Source: Treponema sp. (lineage in GTDB: Bacteria > Spirochaetota > Spirochaetia > Treponematales > Treponemataceae). From it: 7,288 nt of DNA. Positions 5,286-7,288 of the stretch are shown one piece after another. The stretch is taken from contig JAFOTA010000058.1 of the NCBI GenBank assembly GCA_017421145.1, positions 1 to 7,288 of the forward strand, read 5' to 3'. Numbering within the stretch: the first letter of the stretch is position 1; the number at the start of each line of letters is the position of its first letter. Position numbers and translations under genes: made by a program. The notes under the pieces are model-generated. The model had not been told where the DNA came from. It saw only the letters and a program-made list of their open reading frames with translations, and did no database searches.

Positions 5286-6583
5286 ACGATACGGTTTACA
5301 TAATCTGCATTCTGGCTGCACAGATCCTCTTGATTTTTTGCGGAGCATTTTTCGCGGCAACAGAAACGGCTTTCACTTCCATTTCAAAAATAAGCGCACG
5401 GCAGATGCTTAAGGCAAACGAAAAAAAAGCGTCCAAAATCTACAAGCTGCGCAACAATCTTGACGTACTGATTTCGACCGTTTTGATAGGAACGAATCTT
5501 GTCACGACGCTCTTGTCATCATTGGCGACGGCATTTTCAATGAAAATTCTCGGAAGCAAGTATGTAAGCTACGGCACGGCTTTGACAAGCATACTGATTA
5601 TAATTTTCAGCGAAATCATCCCGAAAACTTATGCGGCTGCAAAACCAAAAAAAGTTGCACAGGGAAGCGCGGTCACAATCATAATCATCCAGAAGATATT
5701 TTTCCCGGTCGTATGGATTTTCAAGCAGTTTTCAAAATTCATGGAATTCATTGAGTCGTCGATTTTCAAAACAAAGCGTCCTCTTGTCACAGAAGAAGAG
5801 CTAAAAACTTTGGTTGACGTAGGTCAGCATGAAGGAACCCTTGAAACAGATGAAAAAGACATGCTCGACAGGATTTTCGAATTCTCAGATTTGCAGACAA
5901 AGGACATAATGCGCCACCGTTCTTTTATCCGCTATGCCGGTTCTGATTTTTCCTATGAGCAGACTTTGAAAGCTTTTGCAGAATCAGGCTACTCAAGGCT
6001 TCCCGTCATTGAAGGTGAAATCGGTAAATCTGAAAAAATAATCGGAGTGCTTCATTATAAATCCGCATTGTTTGCAATCCCGGAAATCAGAAAGAGCCAG
6101 GATTTTGTCCGAATCTGCATGAGCCGCTGTCTTTTTGTCCCTGAAAGCATGACTGCAGTAGATTTGCTTCGGATGTTCAAAAAAGAAAAGGAAAATTTTG
6201 CAATCGTCGTGAACGAATATGGAGAAACAGCCGGCATCGTGACAATGGACGACATACTGCGCGCTGTTTTCGGAAGAATAACCGATGAATACGGAGAAAC
6301 CGACATTGCTCCTGAAAAACGCATAAGCGTAATCAACACGAATGAATTTATCGTTCCGGGCGACATGAAAATCGATGACGTAAACGACGTTCTCAACCTG
6401 AATCTGGACAGCGAAATCTACAGCACATTGGGCGGATGGCTTTTGGAAAGATTCGGCTACCTTCCTTCAACCGGTGAAATCTACAAGCATGAAAACCTGA
6501 TTTTTGTAGTGGAAGACCAGGCTTCAAGGCGCATCATTTCAATAAGGATCAGAATTACCGTCTCCGGTGATTTTAGGGGATAA
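5282..6583 (+). CDS. CNNM/CorC (TlyC) family membrane protein, second, diverged paralogue
   Basis: A 433-residue paralogue of the preceding protein with the same order of domains: CNNM/DUF21 (about 6-185), CBS pair (about 200-337) and CorC_HlyC (about 346-425). It keeps AATETAFTSI (25-34), FSEIIPKT (109-116) and GIVTMDDI (318-325). It departs from consensus at several places: GTNLVTT for GNNIVNV in the membrane core, IMRHR for IMTPR at CBS1, a longer insert EGEIGKSEK in CBS1, and VVNEYGETAG for VVDEYGG in CBS2. These changes suggest altered cation or nucleotide handling rather than loss, since the frame and length are intact. The ATG at 5282 overlaps the previous stop by four bases, with GAGG 7 bases upstream, so the two proteins are translationally coupled and could form a heterodimer, as CNNM proteins are dimeric. 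It is the last gene of the operon. Family call firm. Confidence 0.92.
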   Translation: MNDTVYIICILAAQILLIFCGAFFAATETAFTSISKISARQMLKANEKKASKIYKLRNNLDVLISTVLIGTNLVTTLLSSLATAFSMKILGSKYVSYGTALTSILIIIFSEIIPKTYAAAKPKKVAQGSAVTIIIIQKIFFPVVWIFKQFSKFMEFIESSIFKTKRPLVTEEELKTLVDVGQHEGTLETDEKDMLDRIFEFSDLQTKDIMRHRSFIRYAGSDFSYEQTLKAFAESGYSRLPVIEGEIGKSEKIIGVLHYKSALFAIPEIRKSQDFVRICMSRCLFVPESMTAVDLLRMFKKEKENFAIVVNEYGETAGIVTMDDILRAVFGRITDEYGETDIAPEKRISVINTNEFIVPGDMKIDDVNDVLNLNLDSEIYSTLGGWLLERFGYLPSTGEIYKHENLIFVVEDQASRRIISIRIRITVSGDFRG

Positions 6584-6594
6584 TCAGCCTGATT
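6582..6594. repeat. Short inverted repeat at the end of the CNNM operon
   Basis: AATCAG-C-CTGATT is a 6-bp inverted repeat beginning in the stop codon. As RNA it gives only a 5-bp stem with a 3-base loop and is not followed by a U run. It could be a weak terminator or a protein site just upstream of the purL -35 element at 6601; neither is shown. Confidence 0.3.
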
Positions 6595-6600
6595 CTTACA

Positions 6601-6629
6601 TTGAAAAACCCCGGCTTTTCTTCTATAAT
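6601..6629 (+). promoter_or_regulatory. purL: Near-consensus sigma-70 promoter of purL
   Basis: TTGAAA (6601-6606), a 17-base spacer and a perfect TATAAT (6624-6629). Seven bases then separate the -10 from the ATG at 6637, so the expected start is 6636-6637, at the first base of the coding region. No ribosome site precedes the ATG. Confidence 0.8.
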
Positions 6630-6636
6630 AATTCCT

Positions 6637-7288
6637 ATGTTTCGTATCTATGTAGAAAGAAAGGCCGGCTTTACCATTGAAGCTGACCGTATTTATGCTG
6701 AAATCAGCAGTTTTTTGGGAATTGGCGGAGTGACCGGAGTCCGTTATCTGAACCGGTATGATGTGGAAAATGTTTCTGAAGATGTCGGTCGTGCGGCTAC
6801 AACCAGAATTTTTTCCGAGCCTCAGAGCGACAATGTTTTCTTTGAGACGCTGGAAATTCCTGACGGTGCTACACAGATTATCTGGGAATATCTTCCGGGA
6901 CAGTACGACCAGCGTGCAGATTCTGCGGAACAGTGTCTTTCACTCCTGCGCGAGGGGATGAGTTCTTTTGCAAAAGTCGGAACTGAACCGCCGCGTGTCC
7001 GTTGTGCAAAGATTGTAATCCTTGAAGGAAATGTTTCTGCATCGGACGTTGAAAAAATCCAGCACTACCTGATTAACCCGGTTGACAGCCGCCTCATAGT
7101 CAATGACAAAAAACCGACAACGCTCAAAATGGAAACAAGCGTTCCGGCAGACATAGAAACCGTAAACAATTTCATCGATTTTGATTCAACCAGCCTGGAG
7201 CTTTACAGACAGAAGCTCGGTCTTGCAATGGACTATGCCGACATCAAGTGGCTTCAGGATTATTTCATTTCAAAAAAGCGCAATCCGA
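6637..7288 (+). CDS. purL: Phosphoribosylformylglycinamidine synthase, N-terminal part (3' end outside window)
   Basis: The visible 217 residues are the N-terminal (PurS-like) region and the beginning of the linker of the large single-chain FGAM synthase. This enzyme uses ATP and glutamine to convert FGAR to FGAM in de novo purine synthesis in the cytoplasm. The sequence follows the clostridial/spirochaetal form of roughly 1,200-1,300 residues: FRIYVERKAGFTIEA at the start, VRYLNRYDVENVS, IFSEP, EYLPGQYDQRADSAEQC, INPVDSR and LGLAMDYADIKWLQDYF. The catalytic ATP-binding and glutaminase domains lie beyond the window. The start at 6637 is supported by this conserved N-terminus; the next in-frame ATG is at 6958, inside the domain. 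It has its own promoter and stands 53 bases after the CNNM operon. Its mRNA is predicted to be leaderless. Confidence 0.95.
   Translation, partial: MFRIYVERKAGFTIEADRIYAEISSFLGIGGVTGVRYLNRYDVENVSEDVGRAATTRIFSEPQSDNVFFETLEIPDGATQIIWEYLPGQYDQRADSAEQCLSLLREGMSSFAKVGTEPPRVRCAKIVILEGNVSASDVEKIQHYLINPVDSRLIVNDKKPTTLKMETSVPADIETVNNFIDFDSTSLELYRQKLGLAMDYADIKWLQDYFISKKRNP

Noticed and set aside
6611..6672. Direct repeat CCGGCTTT at 6611-6618 and 6665-6672 as a purine operator
   Set aside because: Eight bases only, one copy is coding, and no inverted symmetry links the two; it does not resemble a PurR box or purine riboswitch that I can recognise.
6758..6961. 67-residue plus-strand open frame
   Set aside because: It is out of frame inside purL, whose translation matches conserved PurL motifs throughout.

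Overview
The window looks like chromosomal DNA of a spirochaete, most likely a Treponema relative. The evidence is indirect: the long clostridial/spirochaetal form of PurL, a pair of TlyC-type CNNM proteins, a lysine-rich lipoprotein with a short lipobox, and moderate-to-low GC with A-rich codons. No rRNA or other phylogenetic marker is present, so the genus is an inference. I see no mobile element, CRISPR array, tRNA or rRNA; all genes look intact apart from the two cut by the window edges.

Layout. (1) Positions 1-548, plus strand: C-terminal part of a polytopic ion permease of the SLC13/ArsB superfamily. (2) Positions 626-1658, minus strand: a DJ-1/PfpI family protein followed by a solitary 106-residue CBM48 glycogen-binding module. 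The module has its own promoter, with a consensus extended -10 and repeats packed around its -35, and it ends in two successive minus-strand terminators in the convergent gap. (3) Positions 1740-6583, plus strand: a compact four-gene operon with gaps of 9 and 3 bp and a 4-bp overlap. It encodes a REC-STAS-like-REC regulatory protein, a thioredoxin-like lipoprotein without the redox cysteine pair, and two tandem, diverged CNNM/CorC (TlyC) membrane proteins. (4) From 6637 to the window end: the first 217 codons of purL, behind a near-consensus sigma-70 promoter whose predicted transcription start falls on the ATG.

How the genes may work together. The four-gene operon joins an intracellular signalling protein, an exported lipoprotein and two probable Mg2+/divalent-cation transport or sensing proteins. 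The tight spacing implies joint expression, but the functional link is inferred. The CBM48 protein and the DJ-1 protein may relate to glycogen and carbonyl stress respectively; no other gene of those pathways is visible.

Nothing here is clearly a new defence or mobile system. The points most worth a second look are the apparently leaderless purL start, the same promoter-to-ATG geometry at the regulator gene, the REC-STAS-REC architecture, and the repeat-rich CBM48 promoter.
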